Source: Cycas panzhihuaensis (Eukaryota > Cycadophyta). Taken from it: 64,000 nt of DNA. A program made the translations under genes and the position numbers. Below are positions 24,431 through 35,398 of the stretch, piece after piece (position 1 is the first letter of the stretch; each line of letters starts with the position of its first letter). The notes below the pieces were generated by a model. It saw only the letters and a program-made list of their open reading frames with translations, was not told the origin of the DNA and searched no databases. The stretch spans positions 147,505,741 to 147,569,740 of the forward strand of contig CM041465.1 in assembly GCA_023213395.1 (NCBI GenBank), read 5' to 3'.

Positions 24431-24628
24431 AATTGATAAAAAAATATTCTCCAAATAAATTTCACTTCAAGTGTTAAATCAACACATGAAATATACTCTC
24501 AAAAGGATTAAAAAACTCTTCAAAAAAATATATCAAAGTGTTAAACTATGAGAAGAAAATTATTATCAACAAAATATTCTAAAGAATATACTAATGTTTA
24601 TAACCTAATGTTATAAACATTAGTCTAA

Positions 24629-25151
24629 TTATTTGATGTATCGACCGATCAATTTGTTGTGACCCGATCTTTTTAAGTGGCGACTCAATTTGTTTTCGGC
24701 GACTTTCTTCCGACCTTCGGTGATTGTTTTCTTGAATGACAACTCATATGGCAGCTCTGGGTGCAAATCAATAGAGGGTTGCAACTCCAAATAGCAGTAG
24801 GGCGGAGTGTGGCAGGCATCTGAACTGGTGGCGCTCTGTAGCATCAACAAACAACAGTTGTTCTACAACGTCTCGAACAATGACATCTAAGTCCATGGAG
24901 GACAACAATGGCGGCACCCAAGTGGCGACAACTGCTTTTAGGATGAACGGACGACAACACATCCACAAGCACGCGACGGAAGACCTGGTTAAATGGCGGT
25001 GATGGGTCTCTAGTAGTCGACTATTGTCTCCAGGACTAACGAACAACAACCATGGTGACAACTCGTTTCTAGACTGAAGGATAATAGCGATCCAAGCAAC
25101 CTTGGGCAGTTGGTTTTTTCCTTGAGGAACAACAGCTAGATAGTCATACAA
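24629..25151 (-). other. GC-richer leader segment with open frames, no known protein
   Basis: A 127-codon frame (24768-25151) and an overlapping 73-codon frame are open on the minus strand. Neither shows a motif I recognise. The stretch is less AT-rich than its surroundings and repeats short words such as GACAAC and GGCGAC. It lies between the primer-binding site at 25404 and the gag remnant, so it is leader sequence of the element. Confidence 0.35.
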
Positions 25152-25415
25152 AGAGGTAACTTACTGAATTCACATGTGATAGAAAGCAACAAGAGATCTT
25201 ACTGAATTCACACATTTATGTAAGAGGAGGCCAGTCATCTTTAAACAGAACCTAGCACAAACATGGACAGAATTCAACATACAACTATTAAAAATCTAAG
25301 TTATGAATAGCTAATAGTCTTGAGCAAGTGAGTGAATGGAGGTTAGTTCAAGACAGAACTTAGACCAAAGACACGACTTCACACAAGTGTCCATAATCTA
25401 TTTGCTCTGATACCA

Positions 25416-25773
25416 TGTAGGAAGAATGTGGATAAGAGGAGGAGAAATGACAATACGACAAATGACTCACAACTCTCCAACAATCTTATTATCAAACATA
25501 ATATAGTACATAATTTATAAATTACAAATGTACTAAAGATAGGAGTTAGTTCTAACCATAACATAATGGCTAATTAACTACTCCCTCAAATTATGGTAGG
25601 CTATCAACTACCATATTTAATGTTGCAACCATCTTTGACCCCTACTAACCAATATATTAATGACTTTGACTAAGAATATTCTCTCATTTAGAATATTCCA
25701 TGTGAGAAAATATTCTAATTACATGAAATGAACTTAAATGAATATGTAATAGGAATGTACATTATTTCCAACA
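25416..25773 (-). repeat. 5' LTR of the minus-strand copia derivative (358 bp)
   Basis: It begins TGTAGGAAGAATG directly beside the primer-binding site and ends TTTCCAACA. It is the partner of 21825-22231. Confidence 0.88.
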
Positions 25774-26117
25774 CCCATGTGGTTGCGGGCCATTGTTTGG
25801 TGGTGGTGGCGAGCATGGATTTGTCAGGCAATAGTTCTCCACACAAAGATATCTTTCACTTGGAATTGGATATGAGGACCGAAAAGTGGTTCCTTCTTCA
25901 GTAATATCCAGTCATTTGGCCTACAGCTAATAGGATTGTCTTTAAATAGAAGGGAAGGCTCTATGCCTAGCACCATAGACTCATCAATTCATTATCATAT
26001 TTGGTGTACTTCAACTTCAAAAGTGGTTGTTGGGTGACATAAGACCAAGATGAAGAATTTAGAAAAGTCGCTTACCTGCAAACAACCAAAATTGACAAGA
26101 ATTCGTTATCGATTTGA

Positions 26118-27152
26118 TTCGGCTCAAGGTTATCCCTAATCTTAAGTACAAGATTAGTTGCTCATGGATTGTCATCGAATTGCAAAACTGATTTAAGTGA
26201 AAATATCCTAATTGAATGGTGGCAAATTTTTTTAATGGTAATTTTTTTTGTAAAGATCAAATTACATTTAATTAAATTGAAATTCGTTTTGAGGTCTGTA
26301 GTAGCCCCCTAGATGTAGCTAGATGGTTTCATGTAACAACCACGCGATTAGATGCCTAAAGACAAAGGTGCTTAAAGGTATTTTAACTCAATTTTAATTC
26401 TTTAAGGACATATTGACACTTTTTGAGGCATAACTTTGTTGTATGAAGTTGGAACCAAGTACCATTGATTGCGTTGTAAAGAGGATTTAAAGATGGACAC
26501 AATAACTAGTTACAAGTTATATTTTAGAGCTTGCATCATGGAGAACCATATTGTTAAAATGAAAAATGTTTTAAGAGAAAGTTATTTGATGGATTTCATA
26601 AATCATATCTTATGTTTTTTTGTCAATTATTGGTCCTTATAAGTTGTATGGAGGTTGTATATAGAAAACCCATGGAGGTTGTTGACAATAAGTATGGAAG
26701 GACCAATTTTTAGAGGCTTTAGTACGTTGTTACAGAGGTTGTTGAAAGAGATTGTGAGGACCACTTAATGGAGGCTTTAGGAAATGAAGAAGCTACTATG
26801 TTTTGATACTTAACTCATTTGGCTAGCTAGGCAGTTCAACTTGTTTCCATAATAGATTACAGATGTTGGCAGAACCATGTACCCAAAGAAGTTTCCTATA
26901 AGATTAGCAGTTGCAGCAGTTGGTTATCCATGTAGTTTGGTAGATGGAGCTTTCTTTATATAGTTGGCAACAAAATTTGGTTGATTCAAAAGCTTGAAGA
27001 TGCAACTTGTACAAGTTGGAGATGTTCTCCATTTGAACCAGCATATTTGAAGGAGATAATTGTGGTGTCTGCCTTAGTGAAAATTTTAAGACAAAGGGTG
27101 TAGTGTGTTTTGATATGACATTAAACGTTATTTGGGGGGGTGTGGAAGTTGT
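26118..27152 (+). other. 3' internal region of chain unit 1
   Basis: The last 350 bases (from about 26808, ACTCATTTGGCTAGC) are homologous to 31010-31353, which likewise precedes an LTR. A G-run (GGGGGGG, about 27134-27140) is the probable polypurine tract. No coding is seen. Confidence 0.55.
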
Positions 27153-27493
27153 TGTTAGATGTAATGTTTAATGTTGAATTATGTTAAAGTGTCCCTCAAC
27201 TTTCTCAACTAATATTAAATTGTGTTATTAAGGTGTGTGTATACGCACACATCCATGTATTGTCTCAATGGTGGATATAACAATTCTCATATATGATTGG
27301 ACAATCATGAGGTGACTATGTACTATAAGTATGTATTCATACTTAATACAATAATTGGATTTGATCATTTTCCACCAACTTTATTGTCTTATGTGTTTGT
27401 ACATACTTCGTTCTTTTATTCATTTCTAGTTTACATCTTTAATCACCTCATGTTGTTTACATTTTATGTTCTATATTTATATCCTTTTGTACA
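27153..27493 (+). repeat. LTR 2 of the shared-LTR chain (341 bp)
   Basis: It begins TGTTAGATGTAATG and ends TTGTACA, followed by TCATATCAGAG, a degenerate primer-binding site. The polypurine end of unit 1 lies on its left and the leader of unit 2 on its right, so it serves both units. Confidence 0.88.
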
Positions 27494-27903
27494 TCATATC
27501 AGAGTTGTTCTCCGTTTATTTTTTTCAATACACTTGACATTAGGGAAAGTGAAAAAAATAAATTTCTCAAATCCATTTTGCACGCCACGAACTTTTGATA
27601 GTTGCTACTACCCAAGTCGCTTGTGTGCCTTCGTGGAGCAAATTTGATCAATTTTGAAGCAAATTCTCATGTCTAACAACTGAATCAGAGCAATATCTAC
27701 CTAATCTAAGTAGTTGCAGAGGAAATCAATGAAAAAATAAGCTAAAATATGCTATTTAAGAACATGAAATGGTGTTTTGAAAGCTACCCTCTTTTTTGGC
27801 TTTTTGAGGCAGTTTTACACTAATAAATCTCATTTGGAAGATTAAAATTGATGCCAAATGGATATTAGACTCGTTGGAAACAAACCCATGAGCAAGAAAC
27901 CTA
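27494..27903 (+). other. 5' leader of chain unit 2
   Basis: It is homologous to 31696-32095 after LTR 3, sharing for example TATGCTATTTAAGA and GGAAACAAACCCA. It is broken at 27904 by an inserted element. Confidence 0.7.
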
Positions 27904-28234
27904 ACCACATGAGAGTAGGTTAGTTAGTAGGAGGTTAAGGTTAGTGTAGGTTATGGGAATTAAATAAAAGACAAATAGATGATAAGATAGTTTAGAGGTA
28001 GGAGAATATAATAGTATAAAAAGAGGGTGAGGCTATTGCTCTAAATTCCCCACTCTATGTGTTGTTGAAGTTATGTCATATTAATGAAATATTATTGGTT
28101 TGGATACACTATGGCATAGTCTTGTTCGTCTTTGGTGCACTTCACCCCTATCTCCCATTCCATCCTCGTCCATCTTCTTGATTTCTTGCCTATATGTGCT
28201 TATTGAAGTGGTAATAGGGTGTTAGCCTGTTACA
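27904..28234 (+). repeat. 5' LTR of the non-autonomous element
   Basis: It matches the 3' LTR from ACCACATGAGAGTAGG onwards and ends GTTACA just before the primer-binding site at 28237. The right partner has about 13 more bases at its start (TGTGATGAGCC). Confidence 0.8.
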
Positions 28235-30658
28235 TGTGGCATTAGAGCCAGAGTGAGGCCAACATTTTTTTCCCCTCCTTGTTTGTTGTAGGTTTTTTTC
28301 TAAGGATATAATTCCCTTCGAGGGTTTGTAATCTTGTTGAAGAGTTTTACAAAATTAAATATTTAGTTAGTAGAATTTGTATAAACCCTAGTTAGGTTAT
28401 CTTATTATTTGTTGTGCTGGTAATGCTATGTTGTAGCTATGAAATTTTAAAGGTTTTGAAAATATTCTAAAAGTCACAATCTTCTTTCCATTGGCCCGTT
28501 TATGCTTGTTGGTACGTGAGATTGTTTGCTTTAATTGTAAATTTGTGAGTGTGTGACCTCTGCCCAAACCATTGGAGAGGATGTTGTTGGGGTTTCAATC
28601 AACATAAGTGAGAAGTTGATCACTCTATGCATTTCAGCCGACACAAGTGAGAAGTTCATCACTATTTGTGTTTAATGATGTTGTGTGAGTGCCAATATTC
28701 TGCAGAGGGTAGAATGCATGCTTTTGTTGATTATAAACACTATGAGAGGGTTTATAACAACTGCATTGATTCAATGACAATAGTGGTATCATATTGTGAG
28801 ACATTAGTACTTGTCGTTGCAAGAAACACAAATGCAAATCCCTACAAATTCAACATCACACTCACAACTATTAAGAACTTTCTGGGCATCAACACTAAAA
28901 CCTCTAGGCTTTCGACATCACACTCACAACTACTGAGAACTTTCAAGGCATCAACATTGAATGACTTGTCATGGCTTGGGACCATGCCTTTGAGTCTAAC
29001 ATAGCTGAGATCTATTGTATACAAGGAGTGCACTATTTGGTCATGATTGACGTGTAGGATACATGCCAAATGTAAAGTTGGTGCCATGCAGGTTGCATGT
29101 ATGCCACAAAGATTTGATGTGAAATATCTCTATTTTTGACTATTTTTATCCTAAAATAAAACTATGAAGAATTGCACCCCTATATGGTGACCTTGCAGAT
29201 GGAAATTTGTTGGTTTTTCGTTGAGATACGTTTGGTTAAAGATCATAGCCCATGCATAGACCGAACAATGGATCTTTTTGGATCAAAAATTATATTTACA
29301 TTTTTTAAAGTTGTATGTTCACTTAAATTGCATTGAATGTGATTATGGATTTGCCCAACTCCTTTCACTCAAGTCCTATGGTCGTATGGCATCATTCAAC
29401 ATGCCCAAGAGCAAAACGAAGGGGGCTTAACATTAATTATAAGAGTTGCTTCAAAAATTTAATACCCATTTGCACAATTTTAGTTATATCTTCTTCATAC
29501 TGTCTTAGAATTCAGGTTTATCTATTTCGTCGGATTCCTTGTTTCACAGGCTTTAGTTTGGACTATTATATGGCATATTTTGGGCTTTCCTTGTGGTAGT
29601 TATTAAAATTCGAAGTTGCATCTTGTAATTACATGCCACTTTATAATGTACATTTTGGACCTTTTTTAAGGTTGTTCAGACTTTGGCTGTGAAATCGTTG
29701 TTCTTGAGGCCTCAATGTCTCCATTACAATAAAAAAAGAAGGCGGGGGTGGGGGGGGGGGGAGGGGAAGAAAAGAGAGAAAAATCATCATGATCAAACTC
29801 CTCCACTTCAGTCTTAATGATTCAGTGACTTTCGATGACTAGCTTGTGACCTTGTAAACATACTTTAAACAAGTTAATCTGTTGGAGTATGACAAAGTTT
29901 ATGAAGGCATTGAATATTTGCAAGGTCAACTTCATTATTGGGTACGATAGTGGTCATGTGATACATACATGGGTGGTATCTGTATTACTTGGGATCTCTT
30001 CATTTTTGCACTTTGCTTAGAGATTCAATAACTTTGTCCATATTGTCTTACGAAAGAACAGGCTTAGCAAAATGAGGAAGAAAGGAGGATAACATTACGA
30101 AACCTAGCCAATAATCTTAAGAATTAGCTAACGAATTCAAAGCATCTTACTCCAAAGCATCCTTTACTCCGTTGACATCTCAGTTAGCATTGTTTGAAAC
30201 TTCACCAAAAGAAGTTTTAGAGGAACAATAGAAGGATTCAACAAGTGAGGTTTTGCATGAGTAAAATCTTTTACCCACACAACATAAAAGCAAAACAACT
30301 GAATCCTTAGAGGACCATGATCATCTCTACTTCTAGTGTGAAATCATAAGTGGAAAGCATACACTTCTAACATTCAAGCTACAGGATTATTTGGGCCCTA
30401 GTTTTGGTAGATCGTCAATCTACTACACCATGGGACCACATTTATTTCACAAGGAGACCAAGTCAAAGGGGCTGCCCCATTCTGCTTATTGCCCAATAGA
30501 AATTTCATATGGTGTTCAACTTCCCTCACCATCAAAATAGAAGTGAACAATTTTCATTCAGGATCAAACCGCTACAGTAGACATCATATCAACAGTAGGT
30601 GGTGATCACATGCATTTTTATATTAAGATGCTTTGAGGGCAAAGAATGGGGGAGGGAG

Positions 30659-31006
30659 TGTGATGAGCCTTCACCATATGAGAGTAGGTTAGTAGGAGGT
30701 TAAGGTTAGTGTAGGTTATGGGAATTAAATAATAGCCAAATAGAGGATAGGCTAGTTTAGAGGTAGGAGAATATAATATTATGAAAAGAGGGTGAGGCTA
30801 TTGCTTTAAATACCCCATTCTATGTATTGTTTAAGTTATGTCATATTAATGAAATATTATTGGTTTGGACACACTACAATGTAGTCTTGTTTGTCTTTGA
30901 TGCATTTCACCCTCATCTCCCATTCTATCTACTTCCATCTTCTTAATTTTTTGTTCATATGTGCTTATTGCTTATTGAAATGATAACAGGGTGTTGGTCT
31001 ATTATA
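30659..31006 (+). repeat. 3' LTR of the non-autonomous element
   Basis: It begins TGTGATGAGCC after a G-rich polypurine tract and ends ATTATA. Host sequence TAACTCATTTGGC resumes at 31007 and equals the sequence at about 26808. Confidence 0.8.
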
Positions 31007-31353
31007 TAACTCATTTGGCTAGCGAGGTAGTTCATCATGTTCCTAGAATGGTTGACAAATGTAGGTAGAACCATGTACTTAAAGAAGTTTTTTATAAGAC
31101 TGGCGGTTGCAATGGCTAGTTACCCATGCAATCTGGTAGATGGAGCTTTCTTTATATGAATGTCAACAAAATTTGGTTGATTCAATAACTTGAAGATAGA
31201 ACTTGTACGAGTTGGAGATGTTCTCTATTTTTTCCAACATATTTGAAGGAGAAAATTGTGGTGCTTGCCTTGGTGAAAATTTTAAGACAAAGTATGTAGT
31301 GTGTTTTGATGTGACATTAAACGTTATGGTGGGGGTGGGGGTGTGAGAGGGAG
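31007..31353 (+). other. 3' internal end of chain unit 2
   Basis: It is homologous to 26808-27152 (for example GATGGAGCTTTCTTTATAT). GGTGGGGGTGGGGG at about 31328-31341 is the polypurine tract. Confidence 0.7.
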
Positions 31354-31695
31354 TGTTAGATGTAATGTTTAATGTTGAATTATGTTAAAAGTATCCCCCA
31401 ACTCTCTCAATTAATATTAAATTATGTCATTAAGGTGTGTGCATGTGCAGATGTCCATGTATTGTCCCAATAGTGGACATAATGGTTCTCATATGTGATT
31501 GGACAATTGTGATGTGACTATGCATTATAAGTATGTATTCACATTTAATACAATAATTGGACTTGATTATTTCCCACCAACTTTATTGCCTTACGTGCTT
31601 GTACATACCTCATTCTTTGATTCATTTGTAGTTTACATCTTTATTCACCTCATGCTATTTACATGTTATGTTCTATGCTTATATCTTTTTGTACA
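31354..31695 (+). repeat. LTR 3 of the shared-LTR chain (342 bp)
   Basis: It begins TGTTAGATGTAATG and ends TTTGTACA, followed by TCGCATCAGAG, a decayed primer-binding site. A further unit leader follows, so this LTR also joins two units. Confidence 0.88.
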
Positions 31696-32095
31696 TCGCA
31701 TCAGAGTTGTTCTCAACTTTGTTTTTTCAACACACTTAACATTAGGTAAACTGAAAAATAAAAAATGAATTTATCAAATCAATTTTGCACACCACAGACT
31801 TTTGATAGCCGCAATGCCCAAAGTTGTCCATGTGCCTTCGTGGAGCAAGTTTGATTGATTCTAATGCAAATTCTCATGTTTAACAATTCAATCAAAGCAA
31901 TATCTACCTAATCCAAGCAACTACACAGGAAATCAATGAAAAATTGATTTAAAATATGCTATTTAAGAGCATGAAATGGGGTTTTAAAAGCTGCACTCTT
32001 CTTTGGCTTTCTAATAAATCTCGTTCTAAATATTGGAATTGATGCCAAGTGGATCTTAGACTCATTGGAAACAAACCCACGAGCAAGGAACCTAC
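31696..32095 (+). other. 5' leader of chain unit 3, truncated
   Basis: It is homologous to 27494-27903 up to the phrase GAGCAAGGAACCTAC. Beyond about 32095 the sequence belongs to a minus-strand copia element. Confidence 0.65.
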
Positions 32096-32306
32096 AAAAA
32101 TGAAGCTTTTGAAGTGATCAATGAGGCAAAAAATGTCTCTATGGCAGAACCAACTCCCTTTTCACTAAGAAACCCTTTGTGGGTTTGCTTAAAGGCTATA
32201 AAAATTAGTAAAGGAGATCCCCATTGCAAAATACCAAGCTCACAAGCAGAAGTACATGTATAGACTTAGAAATTTTCCATTAAATAAACCATGGGCTCTG
32301 AAACCA
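32096..32306 (-). other. Leader and primer-binding site of a minus-strand copia element
   Basis: GCTCTGAAACCA (32295-32306) is the minus-strand primer-binding site touching the LTR at 32307. Only about 200 bases of leader or gag start are left before the junction with the LTR chain. Confidence 0.65.
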
Positions 32307-32594
32307 TGTTGAAAATATGAGTGAAAAACAAGAAGTAAATAAGAGCAAGACAAGATCATAATTGCACCATGACTTACAAGAAATAATCTTGTATTAAATC
32401 ACAAATGAATACAATAAGCTCTCAGTCTACTCTCCTTGTATCAATCAATCACTTCATTGAATTCATAAAGGTAAGATCACTCATTGTTAATAATGAGAGC
32501 GCGAGCAAAAGAATAAAGTAGTAAAGCAAGGAAACATCAAGGTACAATTCATGCATGCTCTTACATGTTAGAGAACAAATATAGAAATAAAACT

Positions 32595-32799
32595 TGTAAC
32601 AAAACCTTGATGAAGAATGAATTCACTCTCTCTGATTCTTTATTGATGATTCATTGCATATATATACAAGTACAAGATAGGTGCAAATGGCAACCGCTCA
32701 ACTACGTGATGCTACTTGTCAATATAAGACAAAAGGGGGAAGAGGTACAAGACCCTCACATTAAATATTATGACCTAATGTAGAACATTACCTTTTACA
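32595..32799 (-). repeat. 3' LTR of the complete copia (205 bp)
   Basis: The boundaries are TGTAAC and TTTTACA. The left flank AAACT is the target duplication. Confidence 0.95.
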
Positions 32800-32818
32800 C
32801 CCCCTCTTAATGTTTTAC

Positions 32819-33661
32819 CTATCTTAACCCCAGTAGGTTTCTGAAAGCACTAAATTTCTCTTTTCCAAGAGGTTTAGTGAATACATCAGCAATTTGATCT
32901 TCTGAATGACAATGTTGAAGCTCAATTTCTCTACTTTGTGCCTTTTCCTTGATAAAATGATGGTGTACCTCTATATGTTTTGTTCTAGCATGTAATACAG
33001 GATTCTTCGTCATTTTTATGGTGCTTTGATTATCACAGAATATTTGAGTAGACATTGTTTGTTCTTCTCCCAGTTCCTTCAGAAGTTGTCTGATCCATAT
33101 TCCTTCACAGGCTGCGTTGACTGCTGACTTATATTCTGCTTCTCTTGAGAACAATGCAACCGCCGGCTGCTTTTTACTGCTCCAGGAAATCAAAGATTTT
33201 CCAAGGAAGAAGCAATACCCTGATGTTGACTTTCTGTCTGTTTTATCTCCAGCCCAGTCTGAATCACAGAGACCTATTAATTGTGTATTATTTTCTTTAT
33301 CATATTTCAGGCCAAGATTCATGGTTCCTTTCAGATATCGTAAGATTCTTGTTGCGGCATTCTAATGTGGGATTTTGGGACTTTCCATAAATCTGGAAAT
33401 CAATCCTACAGCATACAAAATGTTTGGCCGTGTGGCGGTGAGATAAATTAAGCTTTCAACTAGTTGTCTGTATTGTGTGGCGTCGACTGGAGCTGCATCT
33501 TGTTCTGTATTCAATATTAGCCCTGTTTCCATTGGTGTGCTGACAATATTACAATTTTCTATTCTAAACTTGCTCAGCAAGTTCTTTACATACGTTGTTT
33601 GTGAGAGAGTAATGGAAGAATTGTTTTGTTTAATTTCTATTCCAAGGTAATAATGCAACAT
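32819..33661 (-). pseudogene. Copia RNase H and reverse transcriptase end
   Basis: Minus-strand frames 33661-33362 and 33322-32819 give YYLGIEIKQNNSSITLSQ, YRQLVESLIYLTATRPNI, then LCDSDWAGDKTDRKSTSGY, SWSSKKQPAVALFSREAEY, IFCDNQSTIKMTKNPV, RTKHIEVHHHFIKEKA and DQIADVFTKPLGKEKF. The D-W-A-G-D...SGY and EAEY residues of copia RNase H are intact. One stop separates the two frames near 33360. RNase H removes the RNA template during reverse transcription. Confidence 0.95.
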
Positions 33662-34355
33662 TCATGAATTCGTCATTTCAAATACCTTTTCAAACTTATT
33701 TTTAATGAATGCTATTGAATTTTTGTCATCTCCAGTAATCAACATGTCATCCACATACACTACAACAATGGAGATTGATCCTGAATTACCTTTTACATAC
33801 AGACTATGATCCGATTCACATCGATGAAAGCCATTTTCTGTCAAGTATGAATCCAATTTAGCATACCAAGCCCTTCGAGCTTGTTTAAGTCCATACATTG
33901 CTTTCTTCAATTTACAAACCATGTTTTCTTGTCCTGGTTTTATGTATCCTTCTGGTTAATACATGTACACCTCTTCCTGCAGGTCTCCATTCAAGAATGC
34001 ACTTTTGACGTCCATTTGATAAAATTTCCAACCTTTTTGAGCAGCAAGAGCAATCACTTTGTTCTTCATGTTCAATTTTGCCACCGGTGAAAATGTTTCT
34101 TCGTAATCTATTCCTCATTGCTTGTGTATAACCTTTTGCTACCAGTCTGGCCTTGTATTTTTCTATTTCTCCATTTGGCTTCTCTTTTATCTTGTATACC
34201 CATTTACAGTTTACAATGGGTTTATCTTCAGGAATTGGGACCAGGTCCCATGTCTTGTTCCTTTGTATGGCTTCAATTTCAGCATCCATCGCCATTCTCC
34301 AATTTTGAGAGCTACTTGCTTCCTTATAGGAGTTTGGTTCAATGGAATAGAACAA
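33662..34355 (-). pseudogene. Copia reverse transcriptase
   Basis: The opening is WRMAMDAEIEAIQRNKTWDL, then NCKWVYKIKEKPNGEIEKYK and LVAKGYTQ. The frame then shifts and resumes as VCKLKKAMYGLKQARRAWY and SIVVVYVDDMLITGDD, ending at a stop just before RNase H. The catalytic YVDD is intact. A frameshift near 34100 and stops at its ends disable the open frame. It copies element RNA into DNA in the cytoplasmic particle. Confidence 0.95.
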
Positions 34356-34610
34356 TGTTTGAGGTTTTTGTGATCTTGTTCGATGTTCAAATATCTCTCC
34401 TTTTGTTTCCTCAAGAGTTTTAAGGTACCACCTTGGTACTCTTTTTGAGGTGCATTCTTGTGGCGACTTATTTTCTTTATCTCTGGAATTAGAGCTGCTG
34501 TCTAACCGGAGGTTGCGACTACTGGTTAGTTGCTTATCTGGAATATTATCTTCTGAGGGATCTTCCTCTGTCTCAATTCTTTATGAAGTTATATCAGACT
34601 TGTCTTCCAG

Positions 34611-35353
34611 CTAGTTAGGACATACATCCAAATAATCTTCATCAATCTGCACTACTGTATCAACATTTTCCTTTTTCTCATCAAATATTACATCTCTACT
34701 GACATAAAGCTTATCTGTTTTTGGATCCATGCACCTGTAGGCCTTCGAATGGTTGCTATATCCAACCATTATGCATTCTATGCTTTTATTGTCCAATTTA
34801 GCTCTTTTCTTATCTCGAATGTGAACATAGGCCTTGTAGCCAAATATTTTGAAATGGCTTACGTCAGGTTTGTGGCCTGACCAGACTTCTTCAAGAGTTA
34901 TATTGTCTAAGGATTGAGTAGGGCTCCTGTTAATCAAATATATAGCTGTATGTACAGCTTCTACCCAATATTTCTTTGCTAAATCCCTATTATTGAGCAT
35001 GCAACGAGCCATTTCTACGATTGTTTTGTTCATTCTTTCTGCAATTCCATTGGACTAAGGTGTATAAGGTGTTGTTAGTTGTTTTTGAATTCCATGTATT
35101 TTGCAAAAATGAATGAATTCATTGGACATAAACTCTCCACCCCTATCTGAATGAACATATTTGATCTTTTGACCACTTTCCAATTCACTTGCAGCTTTAA
35201 ATTCTTTAAAATATCCAAATGTTTCTGATTTACTGGATAGAAAGTACACCCAAGTTTTCTAGAAAAATCATCAATGAAGGTCAAGAAATACCTTGATCCA
35301 TTTGTTGAGTTAGGCGTAAACGGTCCACATAGATCAGTGTATATTAATTCCAA
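34611..35353 (-). pseudogene. Copia integrase catalytic core
   Basis: MELIYTDLCGPFTPNSTNGS and YFLTFIDDFSRK carry the first catalytic aspartate, HSDRGGEFMSNEFIHFC the second, and ERMNKTIVEMARCML the glutamate. The core is broken by a frameshift near 35220 and by a TAG in the phrase TPYTP-stop-SNGIAE, where glutamine is expected. The C-terminal part (VSHFKIFGYKAYVHI, GYSNHSKAYR) runs to 34611. Confidence 0.94.
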
Positions 35354-35398
35354 TCTGCATCGTGCTCGCCAGGTACTCCTTGAAAACAGAGTTCTGTG

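Larger units (their letters stand above)
21825..25773 (-). mobile_element. Copia-derived element, minus strand, internally deleted
   Basis: It is bounded by LTRs at 21825-22231 and 25416-25773. The plus-strand bases 25404-25415 (GCTCTGATACCA) are a perfect minus-strand primer-binding site touching the right LTR, and CCCTCCCATAATG right of the left LTR is the polypurine tract. Internally, only an RNase H remnant (22330-22620: ISWISKKQSTV-like) and a gag remnant (about 23080-23560) are left. Protease, integrase and reverse transcriptase are missing. It also carries a 45-bp repeat array (22597-22842), a hairpin repeat array (23741-24430) and a GC-richer leader (24629-25151). It interrupts a reading frame that resumes at 25776. 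Only CC of the expected 5-bp target duplication is left. Confidence 0.85.
21633..26117 (+). pseudogene. Decayed F-box/kelch-like reading frame, split by an inserted LTR element
   Basis: Bases 21633-21824 translate as 64 codons with one stop, including LPLLPSITAYEIYNVIRNGN and NQLTICEQMENSDGFQINI. After the insertion 21825-25773 the same kind of protein resumes at 25776: HVVAGHCLVVVASMDLSGN, PHKDIFHLELDMRTEKWFLL, then, past stops, NRIVFK, KGRLYA, YLVYFNFKSGCWV, ending near 26117. The phrase types (hydrophobic beta strand, LELDMRTEKWFLL, KGRLYA) resemble a kelch propeller blade as found in plant F-box/kelch proteins, but this is weak. It does not resemble gag or pol. It lies inside the LTR chain, so it may be a host fragment captured by the element, or older host sequence invaded by it. 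Several stops make it non-functional. Confidence 0.45.
27904..31006 (+). mobile_element. Non-autonomous LTR element (about 3.1 kb)
   Basis: Direct repeats of about 330-348 bases, 27904-28234 and 30659-31006, share AGTAGGAGGTTAAGG and AATGAAATATTATTGGTTTGG, among other phrases. TGGCATTAGAGC (28237-28248) after the left copy is a variant primer-binding site, and GGGGGAGGGAG (about 30648-30658) before the right copy is the polypurine tract, so the orientation is plus. The 2.4-kb interior has no recognisable gag or pol; open frames at 28634-29087 and 29333-29599 match nothing known. It contains a G-rich run at 29741-29766 and a roughly 67-bp duplication near 28850-28970. The first bases of the left LTR appear lost. 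It lies within unit 2 of the LTR chain. Confidence 0.82.

Noticed and set aside
21825-25773. Five-base target duplication TAGCC/CCCAT
   Set aside because: The flanks do not agree apart from CC, so no duplication is claimed even though the interrupted frame shows a real insertion.
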